NCBI RefSeq assembly: GCF_030122845.1
Contig: NZ_CP126084.1
Span: forward strand, 1,612,001-1,676,000
Source: Paenibacillus woosongensis
Lineage (GTDB): Bacteria > Bacillota > Bacilli > Paenibacillales > Paenibacillaceae
Length of the DNA stretch: 64,000 bases
Direction: 5' to 3'
In this document: in pieces, positions 1-8,839 of the stretch
Layout: each line of letters begins with the position of its first letter
How positions within the stretch are numbered: position 1 is the stretch's first letter
Notes under the pieces: model-generated
Seen by the model: the letters and a program-made list of their open reading frames with translations, nothing else
What the model was told of the DNA's origin: nothing
Database searches by the model: none
Program-made: the position numbers and the translations under genes

Positions 1-37
1 CTCGTAATAGTTCTGATCATTGTTGGGAGGAGATCTA

Positions 38-1756
38 GTGAATAAACTACTGAAAGGCTTGGCAATCGGCGGGTTGGTATTATCCGTTGTTTCCGCCGGA
101 TCATTGGCAACAGCGAAGGAGAATACCTCGGGGGCGGCAGTCTCGAAAGGGCAGTCCAAAAATTTGATCGTCCTGATCGGGGACGGCATGGGGCCGGCGC
201 AAGTATCGGCGGCTCGTTATTTTCAACAATACGAGAATAATGTAAAAAGCCTGAATTTAGATCCGTATTATGTCGGACAAGCGACGACTTATGCGGATCG
301 CGGGGAAGACGGCGGGCAAATCGTCTCCGGAATTGTGACGGATTCGGCCTCTGCGGGCACGGCATTTGCCACGGGGCATAAAACGTATAACGCAGGTATC
401 AGCGTCTCCAACGAAGACGTCTCCAGACCGTTTGCCTCTGTACTTGAAGCCGCTGAGCTGAATGGCAAATCGACAGGTCTCGTTACGACTGCGCGTATCA
501 CCCATGCCACTCCGGCCGTATACGCTTCGCATGTGCGCAACCGTGACAACGAGAACGCAATCGCATCGCAGTATCTGGATAGCGGGATCGATGTGCTGTT
601 TGGCGGGGGCGAATCATTTTTCCTGACAAAAGAAGAAAGAGGCAAACGCAGCGATAAAAATCTTCTTCCTGAATTCGAGGCCAAAGGCTATAAAGTCGTA
701 AAAACAGGACAAGGCCTAAGCAAGCTGTCTGCCAAGGATTCCAAAGTGCTGGGATTGTTCGGAAGCTCCCACGTTGCTTACGTGCCGGATCGTACGGCTG
801 AAGTTCCAAGCCTGGCTGAGATGACCTCGAAGGCGCTCGAAATTTTGTCCGCCAACGAGAATGGGTTCGCCATTATGATCGAGGGAGGACGCATCGACCA
901 TGCCGGCCATGCGAACGATCTGCCAACGATGGTTCAAGAAGTGATAGATTTTGACGAGGCCTTTAAGGTGGCGATTGAATTCGCCAAGAAGGACGGAAAT
1001 ACGTCGGTCGTCGTTACCGCGGATCATGAAACGGGCGGCCTGTCCTTATCCCGGGACAACATTTACGAACTTAATGTAGATCTATGGAATCAACAGAAGA
1101 ATTCCTCCGAGAGCTTGGTAACGGTTTTGAATGAGGCAAAAACGATCGCAGACGTGAAAAAAATCGTTGCGAACAATACTTGGATTACTGATCTGACTGA
1201 TGAAGAGGCGCAATACATCCTCGATGGCGACGGCTCCTCTTATAAACGTGAAGGCGGGTATAACGCCGTCATCTCCAAGCGTCTGCTTGTCGGCTGGTCC
1301 GGTCACGGGCATTCCGCTGTGGATGTAGGTGTGTGGGCTTACGGGCCGATCGCCGAGAAAGTAAAGGGTCAAATCGACAATACGCGGATCGCTACAGCTA
1401 GTGCTGAGGAGCTGGGCGTTGACTTGCAAGAAGCGACGGCTAACCTGCAAGCGAAGCATCTGTATCCAAAATTCAAAATTAACCGCAGCAATGAGGTGCT
1501 CTATCCGGCCAAAGCGTTAACGGAAGCGCTTGGAGGCAAGTACCAGATTGCAAACGGCATAGCTACGGTCAGCGGCAAGGGCGGGACGGTCACTGTGGAT
1601 TTGAACGCGAAGAAGGCTAAATTGAACGGAAAAGACTCCTCGATTTCCGTAGATATTGATAATGATGTGCTGTACCTTCCGTTAACGGCATTTAGTCAAG
1701 TATCGGGACAACCCTTGAAGTGGGACGCTCTGTCCGAACGGATCGTACTGAAATAA
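38..1756 (+). CDS. Secreted alkaline phosphatase with C-terminal stalk domain
   Basis: Phosphomonoesterase of the PhoA superfamily, exported to the cell surface. Seen: an N-terminal signal peptide (about residues 1-26), the metal site GDGMG near 48-52, the catalytic serine in TDSASAGTA near 101-109, the EGGRIDHAGHAND metal motif, TADHETGG, and a late GHGHS motif. The last ~95 residues form a separate domain of the copper-amine-oxidase-N / stalk type, known from Paenibacillaceae surface proteins and probably used for wall or polymer attachment. The GTG at 38 is chosen because GGGAGGAG lies just upstream; the TTG codons at 20 and 23 sit before that site. About 572 residues, longer than plain PhoA because of the tail. 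No Pho box can be judged because the window starts here. Confidence 0.93.
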   Translation: MNKLLKGLAIGGLVLSVVSAGSLATAKENTSGAAVSKGQSKNLIVLIGDGMGPAQVSAARYFQQYENNVKSLNLDPYYVGQATTYADRGEDGGQIVSGIVTDSASAGTAFATGHKTYNAGISVSNEDVSRPFASVLEAAELNGKSTGLVTTARITHATPAVYASHVRNRDNENAIASQYLDSGIDVLFGGGESFFLTKEERGKRSDKNLLPEFEAKGYKVVKTGQGLSKLSAKDSKVLGLFGSSHVAYVPDRTAEVPSLAEMTSKALEILSANENGFAIMIEGGRIDHAGHANDLPTMVQEVIDFDEAFKVAIEFAKKDGNTSVVVTADHETGGLSLSRDNIYELNVDLWNQQKNSSESLVTVLNEAKTIADVKKIVANNTWITDLTDEEAQYILDGDGSSYKREGGYNAVISKRLLVGWSGHGHSAVDVGVWAYGPIAEKVKGQIDNTRIATASAEELGVDLQEATANLQAKHLYPKFKINRSNEVLYPAKALTEALGGKYQIANGIATVSGKGGTVTVDLNAKKAKLNGKDSSISVDIDNDVLYLPLTAFSQVSGQPLKWDALSERIVLK

Positions 1757-1846
1757 CGATAAAACATACAAATGGGGATGCCCAGCTGGGAAACAGGGGA
1801 ATGTGCTTCTCCTGTTTTCCTGTATTTTCATATAGGAGGAAAGAAT

Positions 1847-2551
1847 ATGCTGCATATTCAAGGGGTGAAGAAAGGGTTCCATGTAGGCGGAAGCCGTATT
1901 CCGATCCTTGACATTCCGCAGTGGGCCGTCGGGCGCGGGGAGAAAATAGCGATCATCGGACCAAGCGGCTCGGGAAAAAGCACCTTGCTTCATATTATTA
2001 GCGGAATTCTCCGGGCGGACGAAGGGGAGGTGCAAATCGACGGGCAAGCGATCCATCGCATGACGGAGCCGACGAGGGACAGCTTTCGCGCCAGCCGCAT
2101 CGGCTATATCCTGCAGGATTTTCACCTAATTCCCTCGCTTTCGGCAAGGCAGAATGTCGAAATTGTGATGCCTGCCCAAATGAGTGCCGCAGAGCGGCGA
2201 AAACGCATCGATCATTGGTTCGAGCGGGTTGGGCTCGGCGAACACAGCCGCCACTTCCCGTCACAGCTGTCCCGGGGACAGCAGCAGCGCGTCGCGATCA
2301 TTCGGGCGCTGGTCAATGAGCCGCCGCTCGTCTTGGCGGATGAGCCTACGGGCAGCCTGGACTGGGAAACGGCGGACGAAGTGACGGATTTGCTGCTGGA
2401 GCTTTGCCGCGAAGAACAGCACACATTAATCGTCGTAACGCATGATCTGAATATGGCAAACCGTTTTCCGAAACGGGTCCATATTGGCGAAATCAATCAG
2501 ATCAGCGGAGTGAAGCGTTTGGCCGAAAATCGGGAGGAGAGGGCGATATGA
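1847..2551 (+). CDS. ABC transporter ATP-binding protein (LolD/MacB type)
   Basis: ATPase subunit (234 residues) partnering the FtsX-type permease that follows with a 4-bp ATGA overlap. Seen: Walker A GPSGSGKST near residue 39, Q-loop ILQDFHLIPSLSARQNV, signature LSRGQQQR (Arg in place of the usual Gly), Walker B LVLADEPTGSLD, and the H-loop VVTHD. The start is ATG 1847 behind AGGAGG. An in-frame ATG at 1772 lacks a ribosome site. Family: the MacB/LolD branch, which drives mechanical or periplasmic-side work rather than classical solute import. With the His-rich permease and the DUF3299-like lipoprotein downstream it probably serves a metal-related process; that role is inferred. Confidence 0.9.
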   Translation: MLHIQGVKKGFHVGGSRIPILDIPQWAVGRGEKIAIIGPSGSGKSTLLHIISGILRADEGEVQIDGQAIHRMTEPTRDSFRASRIGYILQDFHLIPSLSARQNVEIVMPAQMSAAERRKRIDHWFERVGLGEHSRHFPSQLSRGQQQRVAIIRALVNEPPLVLADEPTGSLDWETADEVTDLLLELCREEQHTLIVVTHDLNMANRFPKRVHIGEINQISGVKRLAENREERAI

Positions 2552-3786
2552 GCTTTTTTCACCTAATCCTAAGAAATATGCTGCACCGGAAATTTCTGTC
2601 CCTCCTGACGATTCTGTCGGTAACGGCCACGGTCGCATTCGTCCTGCTTCTCTCGTTATCCAAGGCGAGCGTCGAACAAGGGGCACAGAAGGGATACGGC
2701 CCCTTTGACGTTGTCGTGGGCGCGCAGGGAAGCCAGACTCAGCTGGTGCTGAATACCTTCTATCACATTGGCGCACCTGTCGGGAATATTCCCGGCCGCA
2801 CAATGGATATGGTTCTGGAGGACAGCGGGGTCGAGAAGGCGTATGCCATTACAACTGGCGATAACTATAACGGTTATCCGATTGTGGGCGTAAACCCGGA
2901 TTATTTTCTAACCCGGTATGGCGACCAGAAGCTGCAGGAAGGAAGCTTATACAGCGAGACTGGCGAAGTGGTCGTCGGGGCATATGTGGCTCGAATGCTC
3001 GGGCTGCGGGCAGGAGATACCTTTACGGGGGCGCACGGATTGGTCGAAGGCGCACACCATGCAGACATGGACGACGAAGGTCATGAAGGGGAAGGGCATG
3101 GCGAATCAGGCGAACATCATGATGACCACGAAAGCTTCATTTATACGGTAAAGGGCATTCTGCCCGTGTTGAATACCCCGGATGATCGTGCGGTCTTCAC
3201 GACCTTGGACTACGCTTGGGCGGTCCATGGCCAGGTGTCGGGAGAGAGGGAGATTACGGCTATTCTGATCAAGCCGGCTAGCCTGCTCGGTGCGCAGGAA
3301 TTGAAAACTAAACTCGAGGGCATACCTCAAGTCCAGGCCGTGTATACAAGCAAAGCTGTAGCGGATGTGGTGAATCTCGTGGATCAAGGGGCCGGGATCA
3401 TTGAGGTGGTGACGATGCTTTGTGTCATCCTGGCTGCCATATCGATTCTGCTGTCGCTTATCGCAGCTGTCAATGAAAGAACAAAGGACGTGGGTCTCCT
3501 GCGTCTGCTCGGAAAATCAAAAGGCTACGTGCTGATGACGCTGGTCGGGGAAGGGATATTGGTAACGGCGGCGGGGCTTGTCTTGGGACTCCTGGCCGGG
3601 CATGCAGCGAGTTATGTTCTGAAAGATGCGCTGTTCAGTTATGCCGGCATCCAGATCACTCCTTTTCAATGGAGTGCTGATCATATCATTATTGCGGCGG
3701 CAACGCTGACGATTGGTGCCCTTGCATCCCTGGGACCGGCCCTGCGGTTGTACCGGATGGATTCATTGTCGCTATTCAAAGCGTAA
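2548..3786 (+). CDS. FtsX-type ABC permease with His-rich extracellular loop
   Basis: Membrane partner of the preceding ATPase (412 residues). Layout: one N-terminal membrane helix (about 16-38), a large extracellular MacB-like domain (about 40-285), then three C-terminal helices with the FtsX core. An unusual stretch at about residues 163-195 carries eight His among many Asp and Glu, a plausible zinc or other divalent-metal binding loop. Related permeases in proteobacterial clusters with DUF2796/DUF3299 genes carry a similar HGL...H segment (recalled, not searched). The gene overlaps its ATPase by 4 bp and is followed after 14 bp by a lipoprotein, so the three form one operon. The substrate is unknown; metal-linked function is an inference. 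Confidence 0.88.
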   Translation: MSFFHLILRNMLHRKFLSLLTILSVTATVAFVLLLSLSKASVEQGAQKGYGPFDVVVGAQGSQTQLVLNTFYHIGAPVGNIPGRTMDMVLEDSGVEKAYAITTGDNYNGYPIVGVNPDYFLTRYGDQKLQEGSLYSETGEVVVGAYVARMLGLRAGDTFTGAHGLVEGAHHADMDDEGHEGEGHGESGEHHDDHESFIYTVKGILPVLNTPDDRAVFTTLDYAWAVHGQVSGEREITAILIKPASLLGAQELKTKLEGIPQVQAVYTSKAVADVVNLVDQGAGIIEVVTMLCVILAAISILLSLIAAVNERTKDVGLLRLLGKSKGYVLMTLVGEGILVTAAGLVLGLLAGHAASYVLKDALFSYAGIQITPFQWSADHIIIAAATLTIGALASLGPALRLYRMDSLSLFKA

Positions 3787-3800
3787 GGAGGTATCCTGGA

Positions 3801-4712
3801 TTGAAAAAAATAATACTCGTACTGCCGATTCTCGCTGCCGTCGTTTTGCTGCAAGCGTGCGGTCAGAAAGAACTAGCCAGTGAACAAGCAGGTTCGTTTG
3901 CGGCGGCAACAAACCGCAGCCCGGTAGCAGTTACGCCAAATTCTTATGACCCTTTATCTACAGGTAAAGAAGCTAATGCGGCGGTCAAGGCGCCGGAGGA
4001 TCCACCTGCTGATGAAGAGGAAGATAAAGGCGGGTTGGAGCAGCCGGCTAATGGGGATGATACTGCTAAGGCAGAGCTTCCTGCAGAGGAGCTCGCCGCG
4101 CAGGAACTTCCTGTCCCCGAAGCGAAACCGATCGTTAATGCGGGGGACGGAAGTAAGGCGGCCGAACCTTCTGCAGCTCCATTGGAGAGCGAGGCGCCAG
4201 AAAGCCAGGCGTCATCTTCGGCTGAGATGAACGTGAAGGAGGGCGCCAAGCCGACTGCGGCAAATGCAGCCCCCAAAGCGGAGGCAGCAGCAGTGACTGC
4301 GAAGGAAAATAAGCCGCAGGCTGCAGAGGAGACGAAGAAAACGGGGCCAGTGAAGATCGGCTGGTCGGAATTTTTTGATGGGGATGACCAAACGACGCCT
4401 TCGGACCGCTTCTGGGATCTCAGCGGTTCTACCGTAACGATTAAGGGATTTATGGGCGAGGTGCTGTCCTTTGAGAAAAACTGGTTTCTGCTTATCCCCG
4501 AGCCCGGCGCGGAATGCCCTTTTGACAATGGAGATGAAACCTATTGGAACAAGATCATGATCGTGTTCGTGCCAGATGATGTGAAGCTGAGATATAAGTC
4601 GGAGCCGCTGGAGATCACAGGACGTCTCGACGTCGGTATTAAAATCGACGAGTCGGGATATAAAACGATGTTCCGCCTGTATGACGCCTCCTTCAAGGAA
4701 ATCAAATCCTAA
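3801..4712 (+). CDS. Lipoprotein with DUF3299-like C-terminal domain
   Basis: Surface lipoprotein (303 residues). Signal peptide with lipobox LQAC, so Cys20 is the probable lipidation site. Residues ~25-190 are a low-complexity Ala/Glu/Pro/Lys linker. Residues ~192-303 form a compact domain with GWSEFF, IKGFMGEVLSFEKNWFLLIP and a TGRLDVG segment. Its order of motifs resembles DUF3299 proteins, which in Proteobacteria sit beside an ABC ATPase, an FtsX-like permease and a His-rich DUF2796 protein in zinc-responsive loci. The TTG start at 3801 follows AAGGAGG. Third gene of the ABC operon. The domain match is from memory and should be treated as likely rather than proven. Confidence 0.72.
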   Translation: MKKIILVLPILAAVVLLQACGQKELASEQAGSFAAATNRSPVAVTPNSYDPLSTGKEANAAVKAPEDPPADEEEDKGGLEQPANGDDTAKAELPAEELAAQELPVPEAKPIVNAGDGSKAAEPSAAPLESEAPESQASSSAEMNVKEGAKPTAANAAPKAEAAAVTAKENKPQAAEETKKTGPVKIGWSEFFDGDDQTTPSDRFWDLSGSTVTIKGFMGEVLSFEKNWFLLIPEPGAECPFDNGDETYWNKIMIVFVPDDVKLRYKSEPLEITGRLDVGIKIDESGYKTMFRLYDASFKEIKS

Positions 4713-4810
4713 CGGGGATACAGGAGAATAACCAGGGCAGGCGTTTCAAAGCGGTCTTATTGCTTTAAATGGACAATGACCCGAATTTTTTAACAAGGAG
4801 GGAACGATTC

Positions 4811-5236
4811 ATGGAAGCAATGTATACGGCAACCGCTACGATTCAGGGAGGAAGATCCGGCACCGTGGAGACTTCGGACGGGGCGTTGAAGCTGGAACTG
4901 AGCATGCCCAAAGCAATGGGAGGACAAGGTGGCTCCGGCACTAACCCGGAGGAGCTGTTCGCGGCCGGATATGGCGCTTGTTTCGCCAGCGCTCTGGAGC
5001 ATGTAGCAGAACAAGACGGCATAAAGCTGGAGCAGGCTATCGTGAAGCATCATGTGAGCATCGGCAAGGATCCTGCAGATGGCGGATTCCAATTAGCCGT
5101 GGCCATCGATGCGCAAATTCCGGGAGTAGATCGCGGCACAGCCCAAGAATTACTGCATAAGGCGCATGATTTTTGCCCTTATTCGAAGGCGACGCGAGGC
5201 AATATCGAGGTGAAGCTGAACTTAATTGAAGGTTAA
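4811..5236 (+). CDS. ohr: Organic hydroperoxide resistance protein, Ohr/OsmC family
   Basis: Thiol peroxidase that reduces organic hydroperoxides in the cytoplasm. The product of 141 residues has the family length. The two reactive cysteines are Cys57 in GYGACFAS and Cys122 in DFCPYSKAT; the CPYSKA motif is typical of the Ohr branch rather than OsmC. ATG 4811 is chosen because AAGGAGGG ends about 8 bases upstream; an upstream in-frame ATG at 4769 adds 14 residues that the family lacks. No ohrR regulator is adjacent. It stands alone, followed by a clear terminator. Confidence 0.93.
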   Translation: MEAMYTATATIQGGRSGTVETSDGALKLELSMPKAMGGQGGSGTNPEELFAAGYGACFASALEHVAEQDGIKLEQAIVKHHVSIGKDPADGGFQLAVAIDAQIPGVDRGTAQELLHKAHDFCPYSKATRGNIEVKLNLIEG

Positions 5237-5242
5237 TGATAT

Positions 5243-5287
5243 GAAAAGACTTCTCATGGGGAATACTGTTCTGGAGAAGTCTTTTTG
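5243..5287 (+). terminator. Rho-independent terminator after ohr
   Basis: The arms AAAAGACTTCTC and GAGAAGTCTTTTT form a 12-bp stem closed by a GC-poor loop and followed by a T run, placed 7 bases after the ohr stop codon. Confidence 0.85.
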
Positions 5288-5325
5288 TCACGTTGAAATG
5301 GATTTAATTGTCATTCAATTCCAAG

Positions 5326-5354
5326 TTGACACACCGTAAAAAATTATTTAATAT
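5326..5354 (+). promoter_or_regulatory. Candidate SigA promoter for the Cys-rich small protein
   Basis: A perfect TTGACA at 5326-5331 and TAATAT at 5349-5354 are separated by 17 bases, about 40 bases before the start of the next gene. It lies directly after the ohr terminator. Confidence 0.6.
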
Positions 5355-5392
5355 GTCTAAGTACTAAATAGGACTTAAATCTGATAATACGG

Positions 5393-5680
5393 GTGATGAC
5401 CATGTCTTACAGACCGAGTGTACAGAACGTGACCAAGGCCAGCAGCAACGAAAAAGAAGGACTGTATGAATTCATCGTCACAATGGCTGATGGCACAGCG
5501 TGCCGGGTATTTTTCCACCGGAATCCGGAGTGGCGGCTTACGAACGTCAGCCGGCTTCAGCGAACACCTTGTCCAGTTTGCCGCAAAGATTTCATTTGCA
5601 AATGCATGGACAAATTCAGCGGAGAGATTAAGCAGCAAATTGATGACGGTCAGTGGATTGAGAAGGCGCTGGCTCAGTAA
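5393..5680 (+). CDS. Small Cys-rich protein of unknown function
   Basis: Not recognised. A protein of about 92-95 residues with a cluster of four cysteines near the middle (CPVCRKDFICKC), which looks like a small zinc-binding knuckle, followed by a charged helix. The start is uncertain: GTG 5393, ATG 5396 and ATG 5402 are all in frame and none has a strong ribosome site. Support for it being a real gene comes from a near-consensus promoter upstream, a strong terminator downstream and a coherent reading frame in an otherwise empty interval. The function cannot be given. Confidence 0.6.
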   Translation: MMTMSYRPSVQNVTKASSNEKEGLYEFIVTMADGTACRVFFHRNPEWRLTNVSRLQRTPCPVCRKDFICKCMDKFSGEIKQQIDDGQWIEKALAQ

Positions 5681-5745
5681 GATAGCAGTCAATCAACGTT
5701 GGGAGACGGGCTCGTAGAGGGGTCTATGGGACGTTCATAAGATTG

Positions 5746-5798
5746 AAAAGCAAGCGGGTCGACCAAGGAGTTTCCTTGGCTAACCCGCTTGCTTTTTT
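5746..5798 (+). terminator. Rho-independent terminator
   Basis: Long hairpin AAGCAAGCGGGTC ... ACCCGCTTGCTTTTTT with an inner CCAAGGA/CCTTGG stem and a six-T tail, ending the unit with the Cys-rich protein. Confidence 0.9.
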
Positions 5799-5848
5799 CG
5801 TTTGTCCGAAGTCATGCTATAATTGCACTAAAGCGAGGTGAAGGAACG

Positions 5849-6280
5849 ATGGCGCAAACTTCGGGACAGCACGAAAACGTCGTCCTGTTTGATGGCGTAT
5901 GCCATTTATGCCAGGGAGCCGTTAAATTTATAATCAGAAGGGACCCAGAACGCCGCTTTCGGTTCGCTTCCCTCCAATCGGAAGCTGGGGAGAGAATATT
6001 GCAGGGCAGCCAGCGCCCGGACATTTCTCCTGGTCGGATAAACACAATTGTCCTATATCAGAATGGCGTTTATTATACGCGTTCATCCGCTGCGCTGCGG
6101 ATCGCAAAAGGATTACGTTTTCCTTGGCCGCTTGCCTTTGGATTCATTATTGTACCGCGATTTATACGGGACGCCGTATACCGCATCGTTGCGGCTAATC
6201 GCTATCGCTGGTTCGGCAAGGACGAGACATGCCTTGTGCCCACGAAAGAGAATAAGGAACGATTTTTGCAGGATGGATAA
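5849..6280 (+). CDS. DCC-family thiol-disulfide oxidoreductase (DUF393)
   Basis: Small protein of 143 residues with the family-defining N-terminal motif LFDGVCHLC (about residues 13-21), in which the two cysteines form a CxxC-like redox pair, followed by the characteristic FRFASLQSE strand and a hydrophobic LRFPWPLAFGFIIVP segment. DCC proteins are thioredoxin-fold relatives whose substrates are mostly unknown. ATG 5849 follows GAGGTGAAGG; an ATG at 5789 lies inside the preceding terminator and is rejected. It is a single-gene unit flanked by terminators on both sides. Confidence 0.85.
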   Translation: MAQTSGQHENVVLFDGVCHLCQGAVKFIIRRDPERRFRFASLQSEAGERILQGSQRPDISPGRINTIVLYQNGVYYTRSSAALRIAKGLRFPWPLAFGFIIVPRFIRDAVYRIVAANRYRWFGKDETCLVPTKENKERFLQDG

Positions 6281-6357
6281 TCATCTTCAGAAAAAGCCTT
6301 GCGAGAGTCAGCGAAGTATGTTATTCTAACTGTAAATTTCAGGGATGAACGACGGAA

Positions 6358-6403
6358 GCACCGTCCAACAACCGCATCTGCGGTTATTGGACGGTGCTTT
6401 TTT
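6358..6403 (+). terminator. Rho-independent terminator before the Tad operon
   Basis: The arms GCACCGTCCAA and TTGGACGGTGC, with an inner AACCGCA/TGCGGTT stem, are followed by six T. It separates the DCC gene from the pilus operon. Confidence 0.92.
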
Positions 6404-6419
6404 GCGTTCTTGAAAGGTT

Positions 6420-7583
6420 GTGATAAGGGTGGTTCCAGTTCGGCTTGTTCTGGCCGCTAGGGATGAGCAGTATATCGAGCCTTTTTTGCATTATGTCCGC
6501 CACAGCGAGTTTGATCGCCGCTTTTCCGTAACGGCTTTCAGCCGCGAGGATGCTTTCGTGCGGCATATGGAATCGAGCCGGCTTTACGCAGATGCCGTAT
6601 TGGCCGAGAAACCGTTTCTTGAAGCGTGGCTGGGTGGCGGGGAGACGCCCCAAGTTCCATATATTCATCTTGAGGAGGGGACTGCGAAAGGTTACGGAAA
6701 GAGCATTTCCAAGTATCAGCCGCTGCCTTTGCTTCTAACGGCGGTACTGGAATATGCGAGGGGAGGAGCCGCAGCCAGGGAGCCGGTGGAGGGCAAGGCG
6801 CTTGTCGTCGGAGTATATTCCGCAGTAGGCGGATGCGGCAAGACAACGGTGGCCGCTCATCTTGTAAAGCAGCTTGCCGGAGAAGGCCGCAAGGTATTTT
6901 ATCTGAATCTGGAAACGATCAGCAGCGGCATAATATCCGAAAATCCCTCTATACAGGAAGGGCAGCATCGTACTCATGGCCTTGCCCGGCTTCTATACGA
7001 CTTGAAAGCGGCGGGGGAGCGGGGCGAGCCTATAAATCAACCGGTCTCGTCTTACGCGTACAGGCATCCAGTCCTTGAAGGCGATACGTTTGGGCCAGTG
7101 GACAATTTAAATGAAATGCTGGAAATGGAGTCCGGGGATACAGCTCGGCTGATTGATTTTATTGCAGACAGCGGACTTTATGATGTCATCGTCGCCGACG
7201 CCGATTCGTATCCTAATGCGCGAACGGAAACGGTGCTGGATCGTGCCGACAAGCTGGTCTGGCTGCTGGCCGACGAAGAGAGTGCGGTGCGCAAGAGCGG
7301 ATTATGGATATCTCACATGGAACGGTCAAATCCGGAACGTTTTCGCTTGATCATGGGAAAAGCATTGTTCGTGGTGAACCGGTGCATGGGGGAAGCGGAA
7401 CCGTTGCTGCCAAGACCTGGCATGACAGCAGAGATCACGTTACCTAATATACCTTCCTGGAATCAGGGGGCGGGACAAGGGACCATACTGCAATCCCCGG
7501 TTTTTCAGAAGGAAGTGCTTAAGCTCAGCCGCAGTCTATACAGCTGGTGTCATGCGCTTGGAATTGGGGGGACTTCGGGGTGA
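6420..7583 (+). CDS. CpaE/TadZ-like P-loop ATPase of the Tad pilus
   Basis: MinD/ParA-type ATPase thought to place the Tad apparatus in the cell. The N-terminal ~100 residues look like a degenerate receiver-type domain. A deviant Walker A, SAVGGCGKTTVAAH, appears near residues 134-147, followed by KVFYLNLET and a later VIVADADSY Walker-B-like strand. About 387 residues from GTG 6420; GTG 6429 is an equally possible start because GAAAGG at 6412 is better spaced from it. It overlaps the CpaF gene by 4 bp (GTGA), so the two are translationally coupled. First gene of a ten-gene operon. Confidence 0.85.
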   Translation: MIRVVPVRLVLAARDEQYIEPFLHYVRHSEFDRRFSVTAFSREDAFVRHMESSRLYADAVLAEKPFLEAWLGGGETPQVPYIHLEEGTAKGYGKSISKYQPLPLLLTAVLEYARGGAAAREPVEGKALVVGVYSAVGGCGKTTVAAHLVKQLAGEGRKVFYLNLETISSGIISENPSIQEGQHRTHGLARLLYDLKAAGERGEPINQPVSSYAYRHPVLEGDTFGPVDNLNEMLEMESGDTARLIDFIADSGLYDVIVADADSYPNARTETVLDRADKLVWLLADEESAVRKSGLWISHMERSNPERFRLIMGKALFVVNRCMGEAEPLLPRPGMTAEITLPNIPSWNQGAGQGTILQSPVFQKEVLKLSRSLYSWCHALGIGGTSG

Positions 7584-8839
7584 CGGAGGATTTTTTTACG
7601 GAGCTGCGCGCAAGCATTCGCTCGGGACTGGATATGACATCAACGCTATCTGACTCGCAGCTGATGGATTACATTGAACGCCGTGTGCTTGCAGACAGCG
7701 GACTTTATGAGTTGACGGCTTCTGAGAAGCGTAAATGGGTTCGCAGGCTTTATGACTCTTTTCGGGGACTTGACGTGCTTCAGCCTCTCGTAGACGACCG
7801 CTCAGTGTCTGAAATCATGATCAACAGCCACGAGGAAATTTTTATTGAACAAAATGGCCAGGTGCGGCGGATTGATGTGCGCTTTGAATCGCAGGAGAAA
7901 CTGGAGGACATGATTCAGAACATTGTTTCTACGGTAAACCGTGTCGTGAATGACTCCTCGCCGATCGTGGATGCAAGGCTTCCGGGCGGGTCGCGGGTGA
8001 ATATTGTGCTTCCTCCGATAGCGCTCAAGGGGCCCACCATGACGATCCGAAAGTTTCCGGAGCAGCCTGTAACGATGGAGCGGCTGGTGGAATGGGGTTC
8101 GCTGACCGAAGAGGCGGCTCTTTTTCTGCAAGGTCTCGTCAAAGGGAAATACAACATTTTTATTAGCGGGGGAACGGGGTCCGGGAAGACCACCTTCCTG
8201 AACGCACTTTCGCAATATATTCCGCCGGATGAACGGGTGATTACGATTGAAGATTCGGCGGAGCTGCGGATCGTCACGGTGCCGAACCTGGTTTCGCTGG
8301 AGACACGCAATGCCAATACGGAAGGAAAAGGAGAAATCTCGGTTCGCGACTTAATCCGAGCTTCACTGCGAATGAGGCCTAACCGGATCATTGTCGGCGA
8401 GGTGCGCGGCAGCGAAACGATCGATATGCTGCAGGCGATGAACACTGGACATGACGGGAGCTTGTCAACCGGCCACGCTAACAGCACAAAGGACATGATT
8501 AGCCGGCTGGAGACGATGGTGCTGAGCGGGGCTGCACTGCCTGTTCAAGTGGTACGCCAGCAAATCGGCTCGGCGATTGATATTTTTGTTCATTTATCCA
8601 GGCTGAGGGACCGTTCACGCAGGGTCATGGAAATATCGGAAGTATGCGGTCTTGTCGAGGGGGAGGTGATGCTGAATCCGTTATTTGTTTTTCAGGAAGA
8701 AGCAGAGGTCGAGGGGAAAATCCGCGGAAGGCTGATAAAGCGGAGTAGCCTTGCGAATCTCGACAAGCTGCGTATGGCGGGGATTGATTTGGAACAGGAG
8801 CTTGAACAAGCGAAAACGGCAGGAGGCGGGAACGCATAA
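7580..8839 (+). CDS. cpaF: Tad pilus assembly ATPase CpaF/TadA
   Basis: Type II/IV secretion-family ATPase (419 residues) that powers Flp pilus extension and perhaps retraction. Seen: an N-terminal helical region, [14 protein letters not shown] and the [14 protein letters not shown] segment typical of CpaF, Walker [16 protein letters not shown] near 195-210, the acidic ITIEDSAEL box, Walker B with [16 protein letters not shown], and the His-box [14 protein letters not shown]. The start is GTG 7580, overlapping the CpaE stop and preceded by a G-rich site at 7565-7571; an upstream ATG at 7547 lies inside cpaE. Overlaps TadB by one base. Confidence 0.95.
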   Translation: MTEDFFTELRASIRSGLDMTSTLSDSQLMDYIERRVLADSGLYELTASEKRKWVRRLYDSFRGLDVLQPLVDDRSVSEIMINSHEEIFIEQNGQVRRIDVRFESQEKLEDMIQNIVSTVNRVVNDSSPIVDARLPGGSRVNIVLPPIALKGPTMTIRKFPEQPVTMERLVEWGSLTEEAALFLQGLVKGKYNIFISGGTGSGKTTFLNALSQYIPPDERVITIEDSAELRIVTVPNLVSLETRNANTEGKGEISVRDLIRASLRMRPNRIIVGEVRGSETIDMLQAMNTGHDGSLSTGHANSTKDMISRLETMVLSGAALPVQVVRQQIGSAIDIFVHLSRLRDRSRRVMEISEVCGLVEGEVMLNPLFVFQEEAEVEGKIRGRLIKRSSLANLDKLRMAGIDLEQELEQAKTAGGGNA

